From: Branchinecta lynchi
Taxonomy: Eukaryota > Arthropoda > Branchiopoda > Anostraca > Branchinectidae
DNA: 64,000 bases
Direction of reading: 5' to 3'
Assembly: GCA_023053575.1 (NCBI GenBank)
Contig: JAKZAP010000007.1
Coordinates: 18,873,464 to 18,937,463 of the forward strand
Shown: piece after piece, positions 57,801 through 64,000 of the stretch
Numbering within the stretch: the first letter of the stretch is position 1
Layout: every line of letters starts with the position of its first letter
Program-made: the position numbers and the translations under genes
The notes under the pieces: generated by a model
Database searches by the model: none
What the model saw: only the letters and a program-made list of their open reading frames with translations
Told to the model about the DNA's origin: nothing

Positions 57801-60800
57801 ACGCACTTGCTGTGACTAAATTGAACTATGAGTTAGCCAAAGTATGTAATTAAGGACCTCTGAAAACACCTGAATAGGTATTTCGGATCTTCATTCTACC
57901 GTTCAGCGCAAAACTGCACTGTTCACATTTAAGTAACTGTTAAAATTAACATACATCTACTGTATAAGGCCAACTCATCTCACATATCCGACCTAACCAC
58001 AAACTACTGTCGTGAGCTAGGGGGTTTGCGGTACCGGAGGAGGGGGGGGGGTATGTCCCGAGGAAGGAGGGTTCACCGTTTCTGTTGTTTTTTTTTGCGA
58101 CCAAAAATACTAAGGAGGAGCTCTCAAGACATAACCTGACTTGGGAAGGGGGACTCCTTGCACAGGTGGACTGCGTTGTCCTCCTAAATTAAACAAAGCG
58201 GGCAACTGTTATTATCCCTGTTTCGACGCTTCCTATTTCCCTTCCTCCTAGATTTCAATCCTCTAATTCTCTGATAATTCTCTGCACACGGTAAGCAAAA
58301 TTATTCGGACCGGAAACAACACCGTTTTTTCTGGTTTGTAAATCTCGTAACCTGTAGGTTTAAGAAGAGCAAGGGTCAACATTCTATTTCAAAGTCAAAA
58401 GTCGCATCACGCGAGCATGTCGCTGATAACAGTTATGATAAAAAGAGCTTAACCGACGATTTATATTGGCTAGTGTAAACACAGATTACCGAAAGGTGTC
58501 TAGGCTTACATAATGAACACGAGTTGTTTGAGCAGACGGTCCAGGAAACCATAAAGAGCATAGCCGACGCAGCATTGGTTATTCACTCTGAAGAGCGAAT
58601 TAAGGTAATGCCTAGCCCCCCCCCCCCCTCATCCAAGTAGCGACTTCAAACAAGGACTCAGAACGAAAGTCGTCTTCGAAAGCACCTTTATGAGTAAGCT
58701 CAAAGTAAACCTTTTCGATAATCTGTTCTGAGTTTGTGTATGGGCCATGGAGCTTTGTAGGGGTCGACACTTGTTTTGTTCATTTATTTTTATTTATTTA
58801 ATAAAACTGAACTGAAACTAGACGGAACCCATATTTTCCTGAAGTAGAGGCTGTCAAGTGAATAATTTATGAACGGGTGGGACTGACTGACTCGTTGTCA
58901 TTAAAGGGTTGATTCTCTTTCTCTTGGCAGCGAACAATAGCTGCGTTCTTTGTCACGGGAGTTCTCACCGGTGGTCTCCGGTTTTTCTTATAAGCCGTTT
59001 TTGCATCCACCGGTGACTTCTCACCAGTCTTATAACCCGTTTTTGAACTAACCAGTGTCCGGTTTTATCTCACCGGTGCGGACTAACCAGAACCTGCTCG
59101 TGAGCCCTGCTGCAGCGAGGAGTTAGCCGGTTTTCATCAACTCACAGGTGAACCAAAAGAACGCGTTTTAAGGGAAAAACCGGACACTGGTGACTAAACA
59201 CCAGAGACAGCCCGGAGTGCAACGAACGCAGCTAATGTTAGCTGGTGGTTAGGGGTGAGCAAAAGGAAAATTTACAGTGATGTTAACAGTAGTCATTTCT
59301 ATCGATTCAGAAGTACTCTATCACAGACCTTATTCTAAGTGTTGACGATCTTGTCGTGAACTTCAGTTTAAGGACGCTTGGATAGACATTCTTTTCTGAA
59401 GGGATATGTCTGATTCCTTATCAAGGTAAATTCTGTCTTGATTTTGTTATTGCTGTTTTTCTTTTTTTCCAATGCTCCATCTTTTTCTCCTTTGTGTTGT
59501 TGATGGGAAATAAACATTTCATTTATTCGTTCATCATAACTACTCCGTTTTCCGGAATGTCACTCAACTCCTTTCCAGGACCCATCTTGCTTATTCTGCC
59601 TTTTATAATATACTTAGCTCCCATATGGAATTATATAAGCTTCAAAAATCCCCGCCTTTCTCCATTGTCTCGTTTCGTAACTTAGAATTTTAGCGCTTTT
59701 TCGGTCTTACCAAGTTTTCCCGTCACCCAACTAAAAGTTTGCCGGAATCTCCAACATCCGCTGACAACTCTTTCACACATAAGGATGTGATAATCGTCTG
59801 TTTATTACTTCTTTTATTTGCTTATTTTCCCACTTTTTACCCAAGGCACGTTCAGTTTTCAAATGTTTTGCCCCCAGCAGCCGCGTCGGAGAGTAGGAAG
59901 GCTGGATTTGGTCGACAAGCGCTAAGAAGAAAATCGCTAGTTTCAGGTGGAAAGTAATGGTATTTTTCGAAAACTTTTTTCTGATCCCTTTCATTCGGAA
60001 AGATCATTTCCAGTAAGAGTTGTGCTTTAACAACATTCTATGCCTCATTTAGTACAATCTGTTCAGCAGGATAATTATAGTATAACGAAACAAAGCAGAA
60101 AACGAGTAAAAAGACAATCTATAAAACATGCTGATTCAGCTGCCGGTTCCGCATGAGGTGTGATGACCATGTCCAAATTTGCATGATCATCATGAGTTAG
60201 CAAACTGCACGAAACTAAGAATTCAGGCTCCTTCTCGACTGCCTTGGATTTTGTTTATTTTCTAATCACCGAAAAGTAGATATTTTGGGATTCTAATAAA
60301 GTGATGATTCTCTAGCGTGAGGCTTGAGCAAGTAAGAACAATCTAATGCTAAGCTGGACAAAATGTCATTGCATGAAATACCATTGCCTATGGCCAATAC
60401 TTAGACGACCCGTCGTACGTACACTGTAAAAAGTTTCTCCGAATAAGGATGCAGTATTTGCTACTGGGATTAACCTTATCTCTATTGGGATAAGATTAGT
60501 TCGAATTAGGGGTAATCTTATCTCAATAAAGATAAAATTAATCCTAGGAGCAAATACTGCAAGACTTTTGTTTTACAGTGTATAATGCGCAACCTACTTG
60601 CGTAATTGCATTCATTGATTCTCAAGCCTGCAGACCGCGCCCAAGCTTGCCGGAGAATTTACGGAGGGATCAAATCTCGGCATACCTTGTGTCCTCCGTA
60701 AAAGGCGATTTCTTCAGCATTGGCGATAAGTCTTGAGTGAATGTATCGCAAATATCCCTTCTTAGCAGCCTCGTCGGCAACAAGCTTCCCAAACCTCGGA

Positions 60801-60858
60801 GAAGCCATCTTCAGGATCTGGCCAGTTATGAAAACGATGCCGCCGGTCAACAGAGGAC
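33587..60858 (-). CDS. ABCD1/2: ABCD1/ABCD2-type peroxisomal ABC half-transporter, exons 3' of the N-terminal part
   Basis: Read on the - strand, the exons are 60858-60686, 50870-50586, 49094-48935, 47137-46894, 44141-43911, 36773-36648, 33839-33587. Every junction is GT-AG and every phase matches. The family imports very-long-chain acyl-CoA into peroxisomes as a homo- or heterodimer, using ATP. Seen in order: EAA-like motif ([11 protein letters not shown]), transmembrane 5 and 6 region, Walker [10 protein letters not shown], signature LSGGEKQR, Walker [13 protein letters not shown]-loop ITHRPS. The [15 protein letters not shown] and FDGEGGW stretches favour ABCD1/2 over ABCD3 or ABCD4. The first ~240 residues (TM1-4 and peroxisomal targeting) are not found and probably lie beyond the right edge. 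Confidence 0.92.
34672..35490 (-). mobile_element. MITE family H, diverged copy split by a LINE fragment
   Basis: The left piece (34672 to about 34769) starts CACTGTCAGAAGTTTTAC and carries TTTCAACAGACGACACTTGG and GAAAACATTATGCAGGACAT. The right piece (from about 35339) resumes with AGAGCCGAAAAACC. This is the order found in the copy at 11185-11543 read on the - strand. ACATT occurs on both sides of the inserted LINE and may be its duplication. Confidence 0.6.
34770..35338 (+). pseudogene. 5'-truncated LINE, C-terminus of reverse transcriptase ORF
   Basis: The frame to the stop at 35280-35282 encodes [60 protein letters not shown] and WNNLPENVV. This is the standard C-terminal end of non-LTR reverse transcriptase proteins (thumb and post-RT region). 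The 3' end is AGAGGCGAAAGCC with an ATT-rich tail. It is heavily 5'-truncated and inserted in a MITE H copy. Confidence 0.85.
35640..36058 (+). pseudogene. LINE family A, 5'-truncated 3' end
   Basis: The frame reads [20 protein letters not shown] then RHRRIIRKY, close to [14 protein letters not shown] of the copy at 38340. The 3' UTR has TTTACTCCAC...GTTTTTGTGCAGTGGGTTA and an ATT-repeat tail (36040-36058), as in the other A copies. Confidence 0.8.
36072..36152 (+). mobile_element. MITE family H, terminal fragment
   Basis: CAAGTGTTGTCTGTTGAAAC, GCATCCTTATGTTATCTC and TTATGAAACTTCTGAGAGT match the right end of the copy at 11185-11543. No partner end was seen nearby. Confidence 0.65.
36232..36598 (+). 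mobile_element. MITE family B, copy 2 (TTAA)
   Basis: It starts AGGACCCCTCGCACTATTTA after TTAA (36228-36231) and ends GCTAGGCCAGGTCCT before TTAA (36599-36602). The inverted core is AGGACC / GGTCCT. It ends 50 bases below the ABCD exon end at 36648, inside the intron that follows that exon. Confidence 0.88.
36648..36773 (-). CDS. ABCD1/2: ABCD gene, Walker B / H-loop exon
   Basis: It encodes about 41 residues: (K)[52 protein letters not shown] is the Walker B and D-loop with the catalytic Glu, and ITHRPS holds the switch His. The acceptor is TTTCTAG (36774 side), the donor GTAAGA. Incoming aa+g = Lys and outgoing tg+g = Trp fit the neighbours. Confidence 0.94.
36855..37000 (-). pseudogene. 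LINE-like 3' tail fragment
   Basis: On the - strand, GCTTTCGCCTGTCC...GGTGCC... runs to an ATT-repeat tail (36863-36880 on +). The + strand AGGCGAAAGC motif is shared with the LINE tails at 30600 and 35283. No coding part. Confidence 0.4.
37473..37893 (+). pseudogene. LINE relic, C-terminal RT piece with (GATT)n tail
   Basis: [20 protein letters not shown] followed by a [12 protein letters not shown] stretch is a usual C-terminal block of non-LTR reverse transcriptases. The frame is then broken by stops and shifts. The 3' end shares GTATTCCTCTTCTAGCTTTA and the GATTGATTGA tail with 29925-30262. Confidence 0.7.
37958..38335 (-). pseudogene. LINE family B-like 3'-end fragment
   Basis: On the - strand it encodes [20 protein letters not shown] then [18 protein letters not shown], related to the [10 protein letters not shown]...KVKNPLE C-terminus of the LINE at 41040. 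The tail on the + strand is AATGAATGAATAGG at about 37958. Its truncated 5' end abuts LINE A at about 38336, with opposite orientation. Confidence 0.72.
38340..40520 (+). mobile_element. LINE family A, 5'-truncated copy with long open RT frame
   Basis: The open frame 38345-40396 (683 codons) starts in the last part of the APE endonuclease (YDHLPLSL, the SDHxP motif region) and covers the whole reverse transcriptase. Seen in order: [93 protein letters not shown] and WLGISVCG. The catalytic box is CADD rather than YADD. The protein ends near RLIRLF. The 3' UTR has TTTACTCCACTG and GTGGGTTATAAATATACTTA with a (TACT)n tail. There is no RNase H, so this is a Jockey/CR1-like APE LINE; the exact clade is not certain. 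It lies inside an ABCD intron. Confidence 0.9.
40584..40975. mobile_element. MITE with TTA target duplication
   Basis: The ends AGCCGCTTACACATTGACGC and complementary GTTAATGTGAAAGCGGCT are flanked by TTA (40581-40583 and 40976-40978). It is 392 bp, GC-rich and CG-rich inside (ACGCAACG motifs). TTA duplications are the classic PIF/Harbinger target. Confidence 0.83.
41040..43750 (+). mobile_element. LINE family B, near-intact 5'-truncated copy
   Basis: The open frame runs from before 41052 ([12 protein letters not shown], endonuclease) to the stop at 43550. The endonuclease shows ILGDLNCNP and SDHMPI. The RT shows [73 protein letters not shown] and [12 protein letters not shown], with intact YADD. 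The C-terminus is [12 protein letters not shown]...KVKNPLE. The 3' UTR ends CAGTTTTGAAGGATTCA and an (AAT)n tail. An uninterrupted frame of over 830 codons suggests a recent insertion. The endonuclease N-terminus and any ORF1 are missing. Confidence 0.92.
43911..44141 (-). CDS. ABCD1/2: ABCD gene, signature-motif exon
   Basis: It encodes about 76 residues: (R)[85 protein letters not shown] is the ABC signature, and [15 protein letters not shown] is the Q-loop side of ABCD1/2. The acceptor is TTACTAG (44142 side). The donor is GTGAGC, with the exon ending on aa, completed by g to Lys. The 154 bases between LINE B and this exon hold nothing else. Confidence 0.94.
44650..46760 (-). mobile_element. 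Element F, copy 3 (minus orientation), with LINE piece inside
   Basis: It begins CAAGAGCTGGAAGCTCATAT with GGCACTTGCAAGGCTAGGTC, the terminus of copies 1 and 2, followed by the AT-rich arm (44700-45160) also present at 7320-7600. From 45795 come about two and a half ~400-bp units (marks at 45803, 46226, 46612), complement-oriented with poly-C runs. A LINE C-terminal piece at 45340-45740 interrupts it. The far end is lost at about 46760. Confidence 0.68.
45340..45740 (-). pseudogene. LINE C-terminal zinc-knuckle fragment
   Basis: On the - strand it encodes [20 protein letters not shown] and [16 protein letters not shown]. After a one-base shift near 45540 comes [20 protein letters not shown], then [17 protein letters not shown]-x2-C-x(8)-H-x4-C is the C-terminal knuckle seen in many non-LTR proteins. 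This family differs from A and B. Confidence 0.6.
46894..47137 (-). CDS. ABCD1/2: ABCD gene, Walker A exon
   Basis: It encodes about 81 residues: (G)[70 protein letters not shown](R). GPNGCGKSS is Walker A, and MFYIPQR is the start of the Q-loop region. The acceptor is TTTTCTAG (47138 side), the donor GTAACT. Split codons g+gg and ag+g match both neighbours. Confidence 0.95.
47266..47657 (-). mobile_element. MITE family C, copy 4 (TSD TAT)
   Basis: The ends are AGACATATTCTCGCCATTCC and GTACGAGAATACGCCT, flanked by TAT (47263-47265 and 47658-47660). Some internal blocks are shortened, giving 392 bp. It lies in the ABCD intron upstream of the Walker A exon. Confidence 0.87.
47658..48472 (-). 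other. ABCD intron stretch with no recognised content
   Basis: It lies between a MITE C copy and a MITE A copy. It is AT-rich and shows no repeat boundary or coding signal. Confidence 0.5.
48477..48912 (+). mobile_element. MITE family A, copy 1 (TTAA)
   Basis: It starts AGGACACCTGAACAAT after TTAA (48473-48476) and ends TTCATTCAGGTATCCT before TTAA (48913-48916). Inside are GGAGAGCATTCTTCTCCTGA, GCGCTGGCCGGATCGT and TTCTTCTAGATATACG, as in the copy at 55304. Its edge is only 22 bases from the ABCD exon end at 48935, just beyond the splice donor. Confidence 0.9.
48935..49094 (-). CDS. ABCD1/2: ABCD gene, exon between TM6 and the ATPase domain
   Basis: It encodes about 53 residues: [53 protein letters not shown]. 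ELAGYTxRV is conserved in ABCD proteins between the membrane and nucleotide-binding domains. The acceptor is ATTTCTAG (49095 side), the donor GTAAGT. Outgoing phase 1 (g+gg) fits. Confidence 0.93.
49465..49740. mobile_element. hAT-like element related to 12874-13141
   Basis: The left end CAGATGCCTTACTAACCAAA matches CAGAGACGTTACTAGCCAAA of the other copy. Next follow a G run and CAAGGTATTTACCGACTGGC (CAAGGTGTTTACCGACTGGC there). The right end is close to CTAGAAACGTCACGCAG and is damaged. The duplication is not clear. Confidence 0.6.
49741..50585 (-). other. ABCD intron stretch with GC-rich palindromes
   Basis: It is mostly unremarkable. At about 50180-50220 the palindrome GCCGGTGCCTGCACCGGC and related CACCGG repeats occur, and CCGGCACCG and GTGCCG copies at 50282-50335 may pair with them. 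I see no clear element edges. Confidence 0.5.
50586..50870 (-). CDS. ABCD1/2: ABCD gene, TM5-TM6 exon
   Basis: It encodes 95 residues: [60 protein letters not shown], then [38 protein letters not shown] followed by the hydrophobic [14 protein letters not shown] is transmembrane helix 5 of ABCD1/2. The acceptor is TTTGACAG (50871 side), the donor GTAAGT, phase 0 on both sides. Confidence 0.95.
50976..51346 (+). mobile_element. MITE family B, copy 3 (TTAA)
   Basis: It starts AGGACCACTCGCACTATTTA after TTAA (50972-50975) and ends GTAAGACAGGTCCT before TTCAA, a probable changed TTAA. Internal blocks are as in the copy at 36232. It lies in an ABCD intron, about 105 bases from the exon at 50870. 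Confidence 0.85.
51811..51980. mobile_element. MITE family G, copy 2 (TA TSD)
   Basis: It runs AACTGTAAAAAAAA to TTTTTTACAGTG with TA on both sides (51809-51810 and 51981-51982). Inside, AGTATTTGCTTCTGGGATTA and its complement near the other end extend the inverted match, as in the copy at 60422. Confidence 0.85.
52363..55285 (-). pseudogene. LINE family A, minus copy, split by a hAT element and frameshifted
   Basis: From the right, the - strand frame starts at [14 protein letters not shown] (about 55280) and continues through [52 protein letters not shown] and [14 protein letters not shown], to the hAT insertion (53304-54686). It resumes with [33 protein letters not shown], a one-base frameshift near 53115, [11 protein letters not shown], then WLGITV and [14 protein letters not shown] to about 52459. 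The 3' UTR and ATT tail are at 52363-52440. YADD is intact here, unlike the copy at 38340. Confidence 0.9.
53304..54686. mobile_element. hAT non-autonomous element nested in LINE A (8-bp TSD)
   Basis: The ends are CAGGGGCGTCGCAAG and its perfect complement CTTGCGACGCCCCTG. CTCCTCTC is duplicated exactly on each side (53296-53303 and 54687-54694). The element is 1383 bp. Inside near 54130-54560, a block like AATAGCGTGTTCGGGATTCT with GTGTAACTACCG recurs about every 170-205 bases. No transposase frame was seen. Confidence 0.95.
55304..55740 (+). mobile_element. MITE family A, copy 2 (TTAA)
   Basis: It starts AGGACACCTGAACAATAAAA after TTAA (55300-55303) and ends TTCATTCAGGTGTCCT before TTAA (55741-55744). 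It is 437 bp, against 436 for copy 1, with the same orientation and internal blocks. It sits directly beside the truncated LINE A copy. Confidence 0.93.
55745..56691 (-). other. ABCD intron stretch with no recognised content
   Basis: It is mostly unique-looking. I see no inverted ends, tandem array or coding signal. Confidence 0.5.
56696..56983 (+). mobile_element. MITE family B, copy 4 (3'-truncated)
   Basis: It starts AGGACCCCTCGCACTATTTA after TTAA (56692-56695). The family blocks continue to GGGATCTCCGGGTTGG and then stop, so the right end is missing. Confidence 0.8.
57322..57545. mobile_element. MITE family E-like, short copy (TSD ATA)
   Basis: It starts AGTTGCGCTTTTGCGGTAAC and ends GTTACCGCAAAAACGCAAGT, flanked by ATA (57319-57321 and 57546-57548). 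It is rich in GTTACCGGGTAT and GTAACCC motifs, a variant of family E of about half length. Confidence 0.8.
57549..58935 (-). other. ABCD intron stretch with no recognised content
   Basis: It contains a G run near 58045 and a C run near 58617. I see no element edges, coding signal or array. Confidence 0.5.
58939..59233. mobile_element. MITE family K (TSD AAT)
   Basis: The ends AGCTGCGTTCTTTGTC and complementary CAACGAACGCAGCT are flanked by AAT (58936-58938 and 59234-59236). The inside has several CACCGGTG and CCGGTTTT motifs in both orientations, so the whole element can fold. Confidence 0.8.
59575..59965 (+). repeat. Interspersed repeat I, copy 2
   Basis: It shares its ordered blocks with 25245-25665 (CTTGCTTATTCTGCCTT, CAACTCTTTC, TTATTTTCCCACTTTTTA against TTGGTTTTCCCACTTTCT, CGCTAA...AAATCGCT). 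The edges are ill-defined and the class is unknown. Confidence 0.6.
60422..60580. mobile_element. MITE family G, copy 3 (TA TSD)
   Basis: It runs CACTGTAAAAAGTTTC to TTTTGTTTTACAGTG with TA on each side (60420-60421 and 60581-60582). Near the left end, TGCAGTATTTGCTACTGGGA pairs with TCCTAGGAGCAAATACTGCA near the right end, giving a long hairpin. Confidence 0.9.
60686..60858 (-). CDS. ABCD1/2: ABCD gene, first exon visible (TM4 and EAA-like motif)
   Basis: It encodes about 57 residues: (G)[77 protein letters not shown] is the conserved EAA-like motif between TM4 and TM5 of ABCD1/2. The acceptor is ATTTCAG (60859 side), the donor GTATGC. Its incoming split codon needs one base from an upstream exon, so it is not the first exon. 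Confidence 0.94.
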
Positions 60859-61729
60859 CTGAAATTCTTAGAACTAGAGGGCTGCACTGCGGCCGAGAAA
60901 AAAAAAAAATCTCACGACACTTTCACGACATTTATATGAAAAAAGATACGATCTGTTTATGAACGCTGGTGAAAAGCAACAGCTGACAAACAACTCCCAC
61001 AGACAGAAAAAATGGAGTAAAACGAGAAAAAAGGAGAGGAGAGAGCTGGCTAATTTAATTTTGTATTCATAAACTTCTGAATTACCGGGCAGTGACTCAA
61101 GTTTCTTTAATCATTTCGGAAATCCGTAGGAAATCTTCCCTTCTCATCCAGACAAGGATACTTTCTTTTTAGTCTCTCTTTCGCTCGCGCTAACTTAGAT
61201 GGGAGAGATCTGGTTGAAAAATTTCTTGGTGTTGCTCATGATTTTTCTTTTTATTCTTTTTGTCTGGTTTTTCTGTGTGTTTGTACTGGTGGTCCTAGTT
61301 CGCTACTAGTCCAATTAATAATCAAAATGTGTATAGCACCATGCAAATATCTCCGAGGTAAACGACGGGTTAACAAAAACGGAAATGGGGGAAAGCATTA
61401 TGACGACTTTTATTTTGTACTTCTTTATCTCTCGATTTACTGTAGGCTACACCAAGCACTAATTGTGCTGCGAGAGCAACACTTTTGTTTTGTCGTGTTA
61501 AAAACCTCACCTCTTAAACTTTAAAAAGTTCTCTCACTGCTAAAGAAGTTAGAGCTTGTACTTTGCTCCTTTTAAGTGGTGATATTAGAAAGTTGGCCTA
61601 AAGCAAAAAAGTCAACTTTTGAACTAACAGAGATACAAATTATTTTTTCAACGGCAAGCGATAGACCTTGATGAGCTGATCAAAGTACATGTCATCCATT
61701 TTCTGGTACAAAAAATGCTTCAGGAGATA
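60859..61729 (-). other. ABCD intron stretch with no recognised content
   Basis: I see no further ABCD exon here on the - strand. It is AT-rich with no element edges. Confidence 0.5.
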
Positions 61730-63420
61730 CAAGAGTTTGAAAGTTCACAGGGGTTGGCAACTTCAGTAGTAAGGAACACACTGAAACCAAAAATAGGCCG
61801 ATCCTAATCGTGAGACACGACTCGTAAGAAACAATCGGCTGTTAGACCATACTCATCTTTGGCGATGAGGGGTTAGCAACTTTGGTAGTTGGTGTACCTA
61901 CGGTAATCCTATTATTTGTTTCTGGTGTATTTGATCGTGAGAACAATTTGGTACCATGTCTATCACGGGGAGATGGACGTGTAAGTAAGGATCGGTTGCT
62001 AGAACGGGTTCATGAGGGGCTAGAAACTTGTCTTTAGTCCCCGTGGTCTATCCCTGTAACTGAGAATTAAGTCTTGGGGGGTTGACAAGTTTTAGTAGTA
62101 GGGTACACACTCGAACAAAGAATAGACGGAACCCAACTGTGAGACATGTCAGGGTCTTGTAAGTAACAATCGGCTGTTAGACCATAATCATCTTCGGCGG
62201 TGAGGGGTTTCCGACTTTTCTTAGTTTGTTCACCTATTTTGTTTCCGGTGTTTTTTTATGATAAGAAAAGTTTGGTTCATGTCTATCAAGGGGAGAGGGA
62301 ATTGTAAGTGAGAATCGGTTGCTAAAGCATTATAATTTTCACGAGATGGTCTATGATTATGGTCTGATAACTGTAACTTAGAATTAAGTGTTAAGGCAAC
62401 GGATACAAATGATAATATAAACAGTTACGCAATAATTAGTAGAGTGGCATCTGTTGTATTTTGAACCTGAACAGTTACGGATAGCTTCAGAATACCAGCT
62501 AGATCATTATATAATAATGTTGCAAGTTTTCACCAGTCACGGTGTATACGACTGAAAAGGATAAAGTTCAACTGCTGTTTTTTTTCAACGCTGAGGGATC
62601 CAATAGTTTGAAAGTTTAGAGGGGTTGACAACTTCAGTATACAAATGATAACGTAAAACAATGACATAGTTTTGAAATAATTAGCAGAGTGGCATCTATG
62701 GTATTTTGATCCTGAAAAGCTACGGATTGCTGTATATTACCAACTAGGTTCTATAAGACAATTTCCAAGTTTTCACCAGTCACGATGTTTACGATTGAAA
62801 ATAATATAAGTACAACTGGCTGCAAAGCCAATTTAGTCACTACTTCGGATATTCTGTGTTTTTGTTTTTTACTTATAAGCAAAACTCGACTGTTAGACCA
62901 TACTCATCTTCGGCGATGAGGGGCTTGTAACTGTTGCTAGGTGGTGTACCTATTAATCTTATTATTTGTTTCTGGTGTATTTGAATTGAGAAAAATTTAG
63001 TACTATGTCTATCACGGGGAGATGGACTTGTAATGTAAGTAGGAATCGGTCGCTAGAATGAGGTGCTAGAAACTAGTGCAAATTGGTGCACATTTTCTTT
63101 GATCTCTTCAAATCTGAGGGTAAGAAAATTAGTCTCCATGGTCTATCAGTGTGCGTTAGAATTAAGTCTTCGAGGCGTTGACAACTTCAGTGGTAGGGTG
63201 CACACTCAAACAAAGAATAGTCGGAACTCAACTGTGAGACAAGTCAGGGATTATTTAATTCGTAGAGTGGCATCTATGATATTTTGATACTAAAAAGCAC
63301 GGCTAGCTTTATAATAATAACTAGGTTATATAAGATAATATTCCAAGTTCTAACAAGTCACGATGTCTACGCTTGAAAAGGATAATGTTCGACTGGCTGC
63401 AAAGTCAATTTAGTCCCTAC
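61730..63420. repeat. Tandem array of diverged ~330-bp or longer units
   Basis: The block CGGCTGTTAGACCATACTCA recurs at about 61843 and 62170 and, in shorter form, near 62890. The block TATCACGGGGAGATGGACGT recurs near 61970, 62287 and 63018. GGGGTTGACAACTTCAGTAG-like text recurs near 61750, 62075, 62620 and 63175. Unit length varies. Confidence 0.75.
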
Positions 63421-64000
63421 CTCCGATATTCTGCTGTTTTTGTCAAGGCTGCGGGATAACCATGTGATTCAGATTATGTCATCAGTTAAGAAACAAATCT
63501 TCTTGGATTGGAACGTCTCATTTGAAACCTCGATGGTTTGACAATTCAACATTTAACTTTAACGAAAAAACAACACCAAAGTGTTGCTCTCGCAACACTT
63601 TAGTCGGCGAAGCCGAACAAAGGTTGCTGCAACACTTCCTATTGCCCAGGCAACGTAGGTCTAGTTTAGGGTTCTTTTCGTGCAGCCGTAGCTTATACTT
63701 TTATTAAGATCGAGTTATCAAACACTAAAAATGTCGCAATAAACTACTTTGTTATTCGTTCACTGTCAAAATTAACTGTCCTGGTCTCCTCGCACCCGCA
63801 ACAATCATTTAAAAAATCGCACAAGCGATGGCGACTTAGCAACACAGATTCTAGGCAGAGCTACTCTCATCTTCAAAAGTAAACTTCCAAGGACCCGCCG
63901 TTTATTGCCCATTATCCTCACTGCCGATCCTCAGTAAAAACAATTGTTCTAATAGGAGGAACAACTCTGGCATGGGAGAGATTTGCCTTTGCCTCTTTGC
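63421..64000. other. Right edge, no recognised content
   Basis: I read both strands for an upstream ABCD exon and found none. A GTTGCTCTCGCAACACTTTA region at 63584-63633 contains short CAACACTT repeats. Confidence 0.5.

Noticed and set aside
33587..60858. ABCD3 (PMP70) or ABCD4 as the identity of the - strand gene
   Set aside because: [20 protein letters not shown] and FDGEGGW follow the ABCD1/2 pattern as I know it.
1..64000. tRNA or rRNA genes
   Set aside because: I looked for T-loop (GGTTCGAATCC-like) and rRNA core motifs and found no convincing case by eye. A tRNAscan-type run could still find one.

Overview
This is a repeat-rich metazoan (non-vertebrate) chromosome segment. It has intron-split genes with GT-AG junctions, large introns, many miniature DNA transposons and several APE-type LINE retrotransposons. 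Nothing in it looks prokaryotic. The apolipophorin gene and the ABCD1/2-type transporter point to an invertebrate, most likely an arthropod or another protostome. The species cannot be named from the sequence.

Two host genes are present, both incomplete at the window edges and arranged tail to tail. On the + strand, positions 1-26274 hold the 3' half of an apolipophorin-like large lipid transfer protein gene. It has 13 exons whose phases join into 1716 residues: a beta-sheet lipid-binding region, long amphipathic helices, a von Willebrand D domain, a degenerate von Willebrand A-like domain and a Cys-rich tail. An AATAAA lies 60 bases after the stop. On the - strand, positions 60858 down to 33587 hold seven exons of a peroxisomal ABC half-transporter of the ABCD1/ABCD2 (ALD) type. 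They run from the EAA-like motif region through Walker A, signature, Walker B and H-loop to the C-terminus. The N-terminal part lies beyond the right edge or in undetected exons. Both genes handle lipid: one carries it in haemolymph, the other imports very-long-chain acyl-CoA into peroxisomes. Their adjacency may be chance.

The rest is intron and intergenic DNA filled with mobile elements, many of which could be delimited by terminal inverted repeats and target-site duplications (TSDs). These include hAT-type elements with 8-bp TSDs (12874-13141, 16157-16521, 53304-54686), two TTAA-flanked MITE families, at least five MITE families with 3-bp TSDs, and a TA-flanked MITE family. There is also a larger unclassified element built from ~400-bp internal tandem repeats (three main copies plus diverged pieces), a foldback-like element, and several satellite-like tandem arrays.

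LINE family A (38340-40520 +, 52363-55285 -, 35640-36058 +) and family B (41040-43750 +, fragments at 8980-9480 - and 37958-38335 -) are the only other substantial coding regions. LINE B carries a long open endonuclease/reverse transcriptase frame with an intact YADD box, suggesting recent activity. The minus-strand LINE A copy is cut by a hAT element whose removal together with one TSD copy restores the LINE reading frame exactly. No tRNA, rRNA, CRISPR or bacterial-type operon was seen.
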